The position numbers and the translations under genes were made by a program. DNA of 64,000 nucleotides from Manihot esculenta. Its lineage: Eukaryota > Streptophyta > Magnoliopsida > Malpighiales > Euphorbiaceae. The notes below the pieces were generated by a model. It saw only the letters and a program-made list of their open reading frames with translations, was not told where the DNA came from and did not search any database. Where the stretch lies: assembly GCF_001659605.2 (NCBI RefSeq), contig NC_035169.2, positions 19,158,263-19,222,262 on the forward strand, given 5' to 3'. Shown piece by piece: positions 22,101 to 32,303 of this stretch (the first letter of the stretch is position 1; each line of letters starts with the position of its first letter).

Positions 22101-24023
22101 TGAAATCATACCTCTGGGTGTACCTCTCCTGTCTCCTCTGAAGACACACTCTGACCCATCCTGGTCTCCGAGACTAACTATCTTCTCTCTACAGTCCAAA
22201 GTAGCACTATATGCAGATAGCCAATCCATCCCTAGAATGACATCAAAATCTGTCAAGTCTAGAACCACAAGGTCAGCTGGAAGGCATCTACCCTCTATGA
22301 ACACTGGACTGAAACGACAGACTGACACTGCCACTGATGGGTCACATCTAGGTCCACTGACCCAGAGAGGATACTCTAACTCAGAACTAATCAAACCCAA
22401 TCTCTCTATGGCTCTCGAAGCAATAAAGGAATGAGAAGCACCGGGGTCCATCAAAGCATACACATCTGAACACCCAATGATGAGATTACCTGACACCACT
22501 GTGTTCGACGTGTTAGCCTCCTCCTGTGTCACAGTGAAAATCCGTGCTGGGGCTACCGGATTTCCACCTCGGGAACCTGCTGCTGAAGTAGAGGCTGCCC
22601 CTCTCCCTCTACCTCTGCCACTACTCTGAGGCATGATTGAAGCTGCTGGCCGAATAACTGGCTGTACCACACTGCCTGAACTCATCTGCTGGGATGGTGC
22701 AAAAGTCACCTACGGACAATCCCGAGCAATATGCCCTTCCTGTCCACATCGAAAACAAGATGTAGATCCCAACCGACAAACTCCTCCATGTGGTTTCCTG
22801 CATCGTCTGCATACTGGAGCTGTGCCAGAGCTTGAGCCACTACCTATTCCCAGACCTGACTTCACTTTACTCCAGAACTTACTCTTTGTTCCTTTTGCTC
22901 TATCCCATCTCTTACTGCCTGAAGTGGGGGCTTTAGAACCCGAAGCCTGTGCTTTTGACTATTTCTGAATATGGGCACTAGCTTCCATTTTCCTGGCTGC
23001 GTCGACTATAGTGTGGAAACTCTCCTTTTCGGCTGGAAGAATCAAAGAAGAATACCTGGGATGCAGTCTCATAGTATATCTCCTTGCCTTCTTCTGATCA
23101 GTATCATAGGCTTGACCCACATACTGAAGCAAATCCAGGAACTTATCTGCGAATTCATCAACACTCATCTCATCTGTCTGTCTCAACTGTTCAAATTCAA
23201 TTACTTTCATCTCCCTAGAACTATCAGGAAAAGCCCACCCTGCAAATTCATTGGCGAACTCTCCCCAAGACATGCTGGTCATCCTGGGTTCCACATAATT
23301 CTTGAACCATTCTCTGGCCTTTTTGCATTTAAGTGTAAACCCTGCCATCTCAATGGCTCTACTATCATCAGCTCCCAATTCACTGGTTATCATCCTAACT
23401 GATCTGAGGTAGTCAAATGGATCATCTCCCGTGTTATATTTAGGAGCATCCAATTTCAAGTACTCCGTCATTTGTACCTTACCTCCAGATGAGCTAGGTT
23501 GATGTCTGTCAACAACAGGGGCTACTGGTTCTGGTGGTGGTACTGGGTCATTTGGTTCTGGGTGTGCTGCACTTAGATGGGTAGGGGAAGGTGGATACAT
23601 AGGGTACGGTGGATAATAAGAAGGATAAGGCATATATGGCATGTAAGGGGGATATGGGACAAAACTAGAGTACTCCGACATACCTCCCATCGGATACTCT
23701 GAGTCCTGCGGAAAGCCTGGATAGCCAAAACCTGAGGCCAGAGCGCCTCCCTGCGACTCTCCCATACCTTCCTTAAATCTGCCTATACCCATGCTATCAT
23801 CTCTAGACTGGTCAATCTCCATAGCCTCCCTCCTTTCCTCTGATCTTTCTCCCCTAGCTGTACCTCGTCTGCTCTCGTCTACAGACCTTCTCGGGTCTAT
23901 TGACGTACCTTCCCTGCTAGATCTCTGAGACCTTGCCCTCAGCAATGCAGGAGGACGAGCAGCTGGTCTCTCACTCTCTGGTGGGACTCCAGTCAATCGA
24001 GTTGATCGACGAGTTCCTCTCAT
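19104..24023 (-). pseudogene. Element C gag-pol, five TAG stops
   Basis: This is the same single-frame polyprotein as in F, starting at MRGTRRSTRL (ATG complement at 24021-24023) and ending QQYPYLF. Gag, the CCHC knuckle, protease [15 protein letters not shown], RNase H ([18 protein letters not shown]) and integrase (catalytic Glu kept in GQSEK) are all readable. TAG stops lie at 22959, 22710, 20460, 20223 and 19521, each where F has CAG. No frameshift is needed to read across it. Decay by point mutation alone, all at CAG, is notable. Confidence 0.93.
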
Positions 24024-24234
24024 CTTTACTTTGGAAACACAACATATAATATAGCACTTTAGCACATAAACATCACATATCAGTAATACACATGCAAAAC
24101 TCATGGCATATCATAGCAATAAACAGATAGGACTCAAGACCCTATCCTAGTGGACATGATTTCCTATTGTGCTTGACCACTTCTAACCTGTATGAGCCCA
24201 ACACTGTCTCTATAGGTCCGATCATGTGAACCTA

Positions 24235-24248
24235 GGGCTCTGATACCA
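24235..24248 (-). other. primer binding site (element C)
   Basis: TGGTATCAGAGCCC on the - strand, three bases inside the 5' LTR boundary at 24252; initiator tRNA-Met type. Confidence 0.9.
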
Positions 24249-24251
24249 ATC

Positions 24252-26552
24252 TGTAACGACCCCAACATGGACCGTCACCGGCGCTAGGATTCAGGTCGGC
24301 TTAAGGCCGCCAGAACCCGTAGCAAGCCTGCTATACTCTCTGTGTACCTATAAAACTCATACATGATCATACATTTTCTGTGAAAATAAAAACTCTTTTC
24401 TCTGAACCAAGGCTTAACCTGTGCATGCACTATCTCTGTACTCTGTACTCTGTACTCTGTACTCTGTACTCTGTACTCTGTACTCTGTACTCTGTACTCT
24501 GTACTCTGAACTCTGTACCCCTGACTAGAGCTTGCTCTAGATGGGTTAATTCATACCTGTTAAGCCTGGTTTTCACATACAGCAAAACATATATACATTA
24601 CAGATCATGTACAAACAGACATCACTAAGTCAAGCACATTTCTAACTGTATACACAATTATTACATCTCTTTAATATTACATGTCCACTCTAAACTATTA
24701 CAAATATCTTTACTCTTCCTGTACTCTGCTGGACTGTCCCTGTACACTGTACACTGAACCTGCAAAACTGGGGTTAAGGGAGTGGGATGAGCTCTATAGC
24801 CCAGTGAGTAGAACAGTAAAACATCTCAATAAAATATGATCTTATGGAATGCACCATAGCACAGACAAGCCACATCAAGAATAAACCTGTCACCACATAG
24901 TCCCAGTAACTCTGTGCCAGGGCGTAGAATCGAGCACCTGGTCTTCCGGTCATATATGTATATGTGTATATAACACCTCTGTACTTACCATTGCCAGGGC
25001 GTAGTCAAAGGCTCCTGGACTTGCTATACCTGCCAGGGCGTAGTCAAAGGCTCCTGGACTTCTCTATACCTGCCAGGGCATAGTCAAAGGCTCCTGGACT
25101 TCCTGTCTGAGACTATTGGATCATTCAGCATTCACTCACATCACCAAATAACGATGCAATGCAACATATTCGTGGATACTAATGCAATCAACCTATGGCA
25201 TAATCATGATGCATGAGATATGCTAAAACATTCCATAGTGCAAGTAAAAGAGTTAAGTTTAGTTCCACTCACCTCTGGCTAACTGGACTGACTCTGCAGG
25301 CTCTGGAGCAGAACTCACTGCTGCTCTCTCTGGTTCCTCTGGTCTGTACCTATACAGATAGACTGAAATGAGGGACCAAACTAGCTTATGACCAACTCTA
25401 GTAAACTCCCCAAGAATCCCCTTAAACTCATTCTAACATCCATGCAAAGCATGCAAAGGAAAGCTGGACAGAACACTTTCGGCGGCAGGTTCGGCGGCCG
25501 AAAGTCCTCTCCAGAGACGAAACTCAAGCACCTTCGGCGGCCGAACTTCCACTTTCGACTGCCGAACCCTTTCGGGGGCAAGTTTCGGAGGCCAAAAGGC
25601 ACTCCAGAGACGAAAATCTCTAACCTTCGGCGGCACCTTCGGCGGCCGAACTTCCCTCCAGAGCCGAAAGTCCAAAAGCTCGGGGGCAAGCTTGGGCAGC
25701 CGAAGCCACCTCCTCACACCTCTTCAGGGGTTCGGCGGCCGAATGTACCTTCGACTGCCGAACCTGAGTTCATCAGGAGGGCAGAAACTTGCCCTGCCTC
25801 TCGCCAAATGCACCAACTCCTCTCCAACTTCACACCACACTTCCTCAACTTGCATACACTCATGTATATGCTCAAAGGGGTCAGAAACTACCTTAAAACC
25901 CCAAAAACACAACTCAAACAACACAGAAACAAGCTCTATGCACAAAATCATCAAAACCTCTCTTTTTACCCTATTCATGCAACTCTCTCTACAAACCCCA
26001 TAAAACCTTCAGAAAATATAAAAACAAGCTCAGGATCTTCACTTACCTTGTGAAAACAAGTAGATGAAGGATCCTCACGTGGAGTTTTGGCGCAACTCCC
26101 CCTCAAACTCTCCACACTTCAGAACTTTGAGTTTTTAGCTTAAAACATTCAAAAGATCATAAAAACTAATCAAATCTTTGCATGATTTAATGAAAACATG
26201 AAGAAATACTCACAAAGGGCAGAGTTTCACCTCAGCAAGTGAAAGAAACGGTGTTCTACCGCTTCAACCGACTGAGGGCCATTTATAGGTGGCTGGCCAG
26301 ACCACCTTCGGCGGCCACACGTGAAACCGAAAGCCATGCATGTTCGGCGGCCGAACCTCAACTTCGGCGGCCGAACCTGGCTTTTCTGCCTTGGTTCATT
26401 TCACTCAAAAACTCATTTCCTTATGCTTAAAACTTAATGAACATATCAAAACATGTGAGAAAAATAGAAAGCAAACCCTGCTAGAGACCTCCGACATTAG
26501 AAACTCCATCGAAAAGTAGAATTCCGATGTCAGACTCGAGCCGGGTATTACA
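24252..26552 (-). repeat. Element C 5' LTR
   Basis: 2301 bp. It carries the heptamer array (24433-24519), the hairpin minisatellite (24915-25106), the intron-type palindrome array (25478-25764), the TATA box (26281-26287) and a two-unit U3 palindrome array (26303-26381). Confidence 0.95.
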
Positions 26553-27610
26553 ATAATGCAATGCACCATAGTCGTGATTCTAATGCAATCACCCTAATAC
26601 ATATCATGGCATCCATGATGCATGAACTATGCTAAAACTTTCCATTTTCTCAGTGTAAAAGATTAAGTTTAGTTCTACTCACCTCTGCTCCTCTAGCAGA
26701 AAACGGAACTGACTCTGCAACACCTAATCCTGGTGACCTCCTCGATCTCTCGGGTCCAATCCTACACAAAGGGACTCGAATGAGGTGTCAAACTAGCTCA
26801 ATCATCATTCTATAGAACTCCCCATAAACCCTTTAAAACATCCTAGATCAATCACATAAAGCATACAAAAGAAGACTGGACAGAACACTTTCGGCGGCAG
26901 GTTCGGCGGCCGAATGTCCTCTCCAGAGCCGAAACTCAAGCACCTTCGGCGGCCGAATCTCTACTTTCGGCTGCCGAACCCTTTCGGGGGGCAAGGTTCG
27001 GGGGTTGAAACACACTCCAGAGACGAAAGTCTCTACCCTTCGGCGGCCGAATCCCCTTTCCAGAGCCGAACCTCAAAACTCTTGGGGGTGAGCTTTGGCA
27101 GCCAAAGCCATCTCTCAAGGGGTTCGGCGGCCGAATGCACTTTCGGCTGTCGAACCTGAGTTCATCCAGAACTCAGCTTCGTGCACAACCAAGCTCCTCA
27201 ATCCTTCCCACTCTCAAAACATGCATAACACAACTCCTTAACTCACATATACTCCAGTATATGCACAAAGGGGTCCAAAACTAACTTACAACCACAACAA
27301 AACAACAGAGCATAACACATAAACATTCTTTCATGCATAAACCATCAAAAACACATCTGAAAACCTAAACATGCCTCTCTATCCAAACCTCCATAAAACC
27401 TCTGTAAAACATTAAAACACGTTCAAGATCTTCCCTTACCTCTTGTAAACAAGAAGATGAACAATCTGAACAAAGAAAGATGAACCAACTCCTCTTCAAA
27501 TGCACCAAACCTCAAAACTTCACTTTTTAACTCAAACCCTTCAAAACCACAACAAAACACCTTAAAACTTTGCAAACTTTGATAAAACCATGAGGATGAG
27601 TCATGGAGAA
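26553..27610 (-). repeat. Element B LTR, right part
   Basis: It resumes the B LTR after the C insertion (the first five bases are the ATAAT duplication). It carries donor-like AGAG|GTGAGTAG signals on the - strand and a palindrome array at 26887-27155 with CTCCAGAGACGAAAG words. It is cut at 27611 by element D; the rest lies beyond the window. Confidence 0.8.
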
Positions 27611-29535
27611 TGTAATGACCCGAAAATCGGACAGCTACCGGCGCTAGGATCCAGATCGGCTTAAGGCCGCCGGGACCCGTAGCAAGCCTGACATGAAACC
27701 TGTAAACTTGAATAATCCCATACATGATCAACAATATGCATAAAAATTAAAATTTTTCTTTCCATACACATCAACCAAACTCAACCTGTGCATATACATT
27801 ATCATAACATTGATCCCTCTGTGGGATCTCATCAGTGCCCCCAATGGGTGACATAACCTGTGCTGAGTTGGTTTGCATAAACAACATAAAATATCCAAGA
27901 TCATGTATTAAAAGGGATACCAACATTCTATGGTCAAGCACACCTCTAATATCCATAAACATCATTACTTACCATTGCCCCAGGGCCTCCTCTGGGCTCC
28001 TAGTCTTCGAGTCCCATAACCGTGCCAGGCCATAGAATGGGGTCCTGGTCTTCCTGTCATGAACTAATTGGGTCATCCAACATTCACCCACATCAACAAC
28101 AATCGATGCAATGCGGCATATTCGTGAAAACTAATGCAATCATCCTATTGCATAATCATGATGCATGAAACATGATAAAACATTTAATTTCTTAATTTAA
28201 AAGATTAAGTTTAGTTCCACTCACCTCTGGCTGACTCTGACAACACCGAAGCAGCTGGACTCACTGCTGGGGTCCTCGGTTCCTCGGGTCCGAACCTACA
28301 CAGGTGGACTCAAATGAGGGACCAAACATACCTGAGCATAACTATAAACTACTCCCCAAAAACCCCCCTAAAACATCATGAAACAACCATAGAAAAACAT
28401 GCAAAGGAGGCCTGGACAGGGCACTTTCGGCGGCAGGTTCGGCGGCCGAAAGTCCCTCCAGAGCCGAAAGTCAGGCAGGTTCGGCGGCACCTTCGGCGGC
28501 CGAAACTCCCAGACAGAGACGAAACTCATGCATGTTCGGCGGCACTTTCGGCAGCCGAAACTGCCAGACAGAGACGAAAGTCTCCTTTCGGGGGCAAGCT
28601 TCGGCAGCCGAAAGGCTGCTTCCCCAGCCATGTTCGGCGGCCGAAAGTCCTTCGGTTGCCGAACCTGGTTTCTGCCAAAGGGCAGAAACTTGGCTCCCTT
28701 TGCACATTTCGCCTCCAAACTTATAAAACATGCATCAAACCTATTCTACCACACACAAACACAAGCATACATGTTCCTAGGGGCCTCAAACCAACATAAA
28801 CCCCATCTACAACACATCAAGTAACTCACATTGTTCATGAACATACATTTATACCCATAAACTCCAAAAACATAACCATAACCTAAACATGCATTCTAAC
28901 CCATAGATCTACTTAAAACTTACTTAAAACATGCAATGAGCTTAAGATCGGCTCTTACCTCTTGAAGATCGAGAGAGAGACGACCAAAAACTCGAAGGTG
29001 GGGGAGAGTGGGTTCTTGGACCTCCAAGCTCCAAAACTTTGCTTAAAAGCTCAAATCTTCAAAACAAAGTTAAAACAAATGAAAATCTTGAAAGATCTAG
29101 AGGAAAAACATCAAAAATGGATGGGGGACGGCGGAGAGCTCACCTTGGCCGAAAATGGGGAAAAAGCTCGCCCGTTTTCGGCTAAGGGACCCTTTTATAG
29201 TGGCTGGCCAGACCACGTTCGGGGGCCGAATGTGCCTCCGCATGCATGCCATGTTCGGCGGCCGAACCTGGACTTCCCTCACTTATGCTTTCGGGGGCCT
29301 AAAGCACACCCGCAATGCATGCATATTCGGCGGCCGAACTTGAGGTTCGGCGGCCGAACCTGAGTTTTCCTCCAATGCTATTTTCATGCAAAAACTCATT
29401 TTCTTTCATGCTTAAAACATAAAACACATTAATACATTTTATAAAAACATGGTTTTACCCTACTAGAGGCTTCCGACATCCGAGATTCCACCGGACGGTA
29501 GGAATTCCGATACCGGAGTCTAGCCGGGTATTACA
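27611..29535 (-). repeat. Element D 3' LTR
   Basis: 1925 bp. It contains a hairpin-type repeat pair (27977-28053), a second palindrome array (28424-28668), donor-like GTAAGAG on the - strand at 28958, a TATA box and a U3 array. It ends GCCGGGTATTACA. Confidence 0.93.
29193..29362 (-). promoter_or_regulatory. U3 palindrome array and TATA box (element D)
   Basis: On the - strand, three or more TTCGGCCGCCGAA units and two TTCGGCCCCCGAA-type units lie just upstream of TATAAAA (complement at 29193-29199). Confidence 0.6.
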
Positions 29536-29548
29536 TTCTCCCCCCCTT
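29536..29548 (-). other. polypurine tract with upstream hairpin (element D)
   Basis: AAGGGGGGGAGAA on the - strand abuts the LTR. A perfect 9-bp inverted repeat, GAACATTCG with CGAATGTTC, lies immediately upstream (near 29551-29572). Confidence 0.85.
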
Positions 29549-29633
29549 AAGAACATTCGTCCCCGAATGTTCCTCTACTAGCACATGCAAGGCATACAAC
29601 ATATCATACACATAAAACACATAGAGACTAACC

Positions 29634-29797
29634 TTAAAAGAGATGAGGATATTGCCGGAGCATAGACTCCCGTGTCTCCCAAGTGCACTCTTCCAGATTG
29701 TGGTGGTTCCAAAGGACTTTCACCATTGGGATTTCCTTGTTTCTCAGCGTCCTGATCTGGGTGTCTAGGATCCGTACTGGCTGTTCCACATAGGTGA
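29634..29797 (-). pseudogene. Element D gag-pol, C-terminal piece (chromodomain)
   Basis: The last part of the D polyprotein: it matches the chromodomain of the sister elements ([16 protein letters not shown]) and ends YPHLF with TAA at 29634-29636. It is separated from the rest by the insertion of E at 29798, within the start of the chromodomain. Confidence 0.9.
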
Positions 29798-29971
29798 TGT
29801 AATACCCGGCTAGACTCCGGTATCGGAATTCCTACCGTCCGGTGGAATTTCGGATGTCAGGAACTTCTAGAAGGGTAAAGACATGTTTTATAAAATGTTT
29901 TCATGAATTTTAATGTTTTAAAGTATGAAACTAAATGAGTTTTTGCATGAAAATAGCATTGGAGGAAAACC

Positions 29972-30162
29972 CAGGTTCGGCCGCCGAAAGTCAAGTTCGG
30001 CCGCCGAACATACATGCGTTTTGGAGGCACGTTAGGCCCCCGAAAGCATGAGTTAGGGAAGTTCAGGTTCGGCCGCCGAAAGTCAAGTTCGGCCGCCGAA
30101 CATTTCATGGATGCGGAGGCACATTCGGCCCCCGAACGTGGCCTGGCCAGCCACCTATAAAA
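29972..30162 (+). promoter_or_regulatory. U3 palindrome array plus TATA box (element E)
   Basis: Four TTCGGCCGCCGAA units in two pairs, with TTAGGCCCCCGAA and TTCGGCCCCCGAAC, end 17 bp before TATAAAA at 30156-30162. The paired units are separated by AGTCAAG, giving a regular 20-bp period. Confidence 0.65.
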
Positions 30163-30395
30163 GGGGCACTTAGCCGAAATGGGCGAGCTTTCTCCCATTT
30201 CCGGCCACAGCAAGCTTCCGACCTTTCCTTTTGCAACTCTTGTGTTCTTCCTCCAAATCCCTACTGTTTTTCTTGAGTTTTAAGCTTGCATTGAAGGTTT
30301 TGAGCTTTTAAACCAAGTTTTGGAGCTTTGGGAACTCAGGAGCTCATTTTCGTGGATCTCCAAGTTTAGGTCGTCTCCCTCTCGATCTTCAAGAG

Positions 30396-31004
30396 GTAAG
30401 AGCCGATCTTAAGCTCCTCATGTGTTTTAAGTAAGTTTTAAGTGATTTTATGGGGTAGAATGGCATGTATAGGGTTGTATGAGTTTTTAAGCAAATGTTA
30501 GGTTTTATGTGATTTATGAACAATGTGACATGTTTGAGTATGCTTGAAGTGTTGTAGTTGGGGTATTTGATGTTTTGAGGCCCCTAGGATCTTGTATGCA
30601 TGTTTTAAGTGAGGTATATGCATGATTGGTGAGTTTGGAGGCGAAAATGCACAAAGGAGCCAAGTTTCTGCCCTTTGGCAGAAACCAGGTTCGGCAGCCG
30701 AAGGCACTTTCGGCCGCCGAACATGGCTGGGGAGGCAGGCCTTTCGGCTGCCGAAGTTGCCCCCGAAAAGAGACTTTCGTCTCTGTCTGGGACTTTCGGC
30801 CGCCGAAGGTGTCGCCGAACCTACCTGAGTTTCGTCTCTGTCCAGGACTTTCGGCCGCCGAAGGTGCCGCCGAAAGTGCCCTGTTCAGCCACTTCATGCA
30901 TATCTCTATGTGATATTTTCAGGATGTTTTAGGGGGGTTTTTGGGGATTGTATTAGAGTTATGTTTATGTATGTTTGGTCCCTCATTGGAGTCCACCTGT
31001 GTAG
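30396..31004 (+). other. possible leader intron 1 (element E)
   Basis: Donor-like CAAGAG|GTAAGAG and acceptor-like CCTGTGTAG|GTTCGG. It contains the second palindrome array. Conservation of the two ends across families is the main support. Confidence 0.4.
30690..30879 (+). repeat. second palindrome array (element E)
   Basis: Seven or so units (TTCGGCAGCCGAA, TTCGGCCGCCGAA, TTCGGCTGCCGAA, TGCCGCCGAA) alternate with two TTTCGTCTCTGTC words. The partner array is 48534-48722. Confidence 0.85.
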
Positions 31005-31250
31005 GTTCGGACCCGAGGAACCAAGGACCCCAGCAGTGAGCCAGCTGCTACAGAGTTTGTCAGAGTCAGCCAGAGGTGAGTGGAACTAAACTTAACCTTT
31101 TAAATTAAGAAATGAAATGCTTTTATCATGCTTCATGCATCATGATCATATTATAGGTTGTTTGCATTAGAATTCACGACTATGCCGCATTGTATTGTTG
31201 TGATAGATGATAGTGGATGGACATTAGGATGATTCATTAGCCTTCTATAT

Positions 31251-31406
31251 ACGAAGTCCTGTGGTGCCCATAATAGGGCCGGGCAATACGAAGACCTGTG
31301 GTGCCCATAATAGGGCCGGGCAATAACTCCGAGTACGAAGTCCTGTGGTGCCCATAATAGGGCCGGGCAATACGAAGTCCTGTGGTGCCCATAATAGGGC
31401 CGGGCA
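31251..31406 (+). repeat. hairpin minisatellite (element E)
   Basis: Four 35-36 bp units of ACGAAGTCCTGTGGTGCCC followed by ATAATAGGGCCGGGCA. GTGCCC and GGGC can pair within each unit. The 3' LTR copy is 49094-49249. Confidence 0.9.
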
Positions 31407-32035
31407 TGGAGTTGAGGGATTTTTGAATCAGTCCATCTGTGATGTGATTTATTTGTGCAGTGACGCATTTCATGATAGCATGGTTTAAATATTCTTTTTT
31501 TCAGTTCTACTCACTGGGCATCTAGCTCACCCCTCTCCCCTAACCCCCAGGTTTGCAGGTACGAGATAGATAGAGGAGGCAAGACGAGAAAAAGTCATAT
31601 GTATGTAATAGTTAGTTTGTGGACATGACAATTGTATTATGATGAAATGTAAAAATATTCAGAATGTTATGTAATGAGGTTATTGAGGATAGAGTTGTGC
31701 TTGACCATAATGTATTGTTAATCCCTTTTGTATATACATGATCTTATGTTATGATGTTTATGTAAACTAACTCAACACAGGTTGTTTTGCCTTTAAGGCT
31801 TGATGAGATCCCACAGAGGGACTATGTTATGTATATGTTCAGAGTATGCACAGGTTGAGTTAGTTGATGACAGTTAGTATGAAGAAAAGTTTTAATTTTT
31901 ATGCATGTTGTTGATCATGTATGGGATTATACAGGATTACAGGTTATATGTCAGGCTTGCTACGGGTCCCGGCGGCCTTAAGTCGACCCGGATCCTAGCG
32001 CCGGTAGCGGTCCGGATTTCCGGGGCGTTACAGAG

Positions 32036-32049
32036 TGGTATCAGAGCCC
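32036..32049 (+). other. primer binding site (element E)
   Basis: TGGTATCAGAGCCC, three bases after the LTR; initiator tRNA-Met type. Confidence 0.9.
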
Positions 32050-32303
32050 TAGGTTCATATGGTCGGACCTAGAGTGTCGGGCTCATAGATGTTCTAGAAG
32101 GTCAAGCACAATAGGAAGGTCATGTCCACTAGGATAGGATGTTGAGTCCTGTCTTGCATGATGATGTGAAATGCCATGACTTTATGCATGTGCATTAATG
32201 ATATGATATGCTATGTGATGTATGTGATGAGGGTTCATGTGTGCCCACATGAACCATATGATGCTAATGTTTGCTTGTTATGAGCTATTTTTCAGAGAAT
32301 AGG

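Larger units (their letters stand above)
16746..26552 (-). mobile_element. Element C: decayed full-length chromovirus
   Basis: A 9807-bp element with ends TGTAACGACC and GGGTATTACA on the + strand. The exact duplication ATAAT lies at 16741-16745 and 26553-26557. It is inserted in the B LTR. It has two LTRs, a Met primer site, a purine tract and one gag-pol frame carrying five TAG stops. Confidence 0.95.
29798..32032 (+). repeat. Element E 5' LTR
   Basis: 2235 bp. It has the same internal order as the A LTR: U3 array, TATA, donor, second array, acceptor, second donor, minisatellite, conserved GC-rich end. The 3' copy differs at only a handful of positions. Confidence 0.95.
31076..32302 (+). 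other. possible leader intron 2 spanning LTR end and PBS (element E)
   Basis: Donor-like CCAGAG|GTGAGTGG at 31076 and acceptor-like TTTTTCAGAGAATAG ending at 32302. The gag ATG is at 32304. The counterpart in F would be 42435-43618 on the - strand, with its first intron at 43709-44219. Confidence 0.4.
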
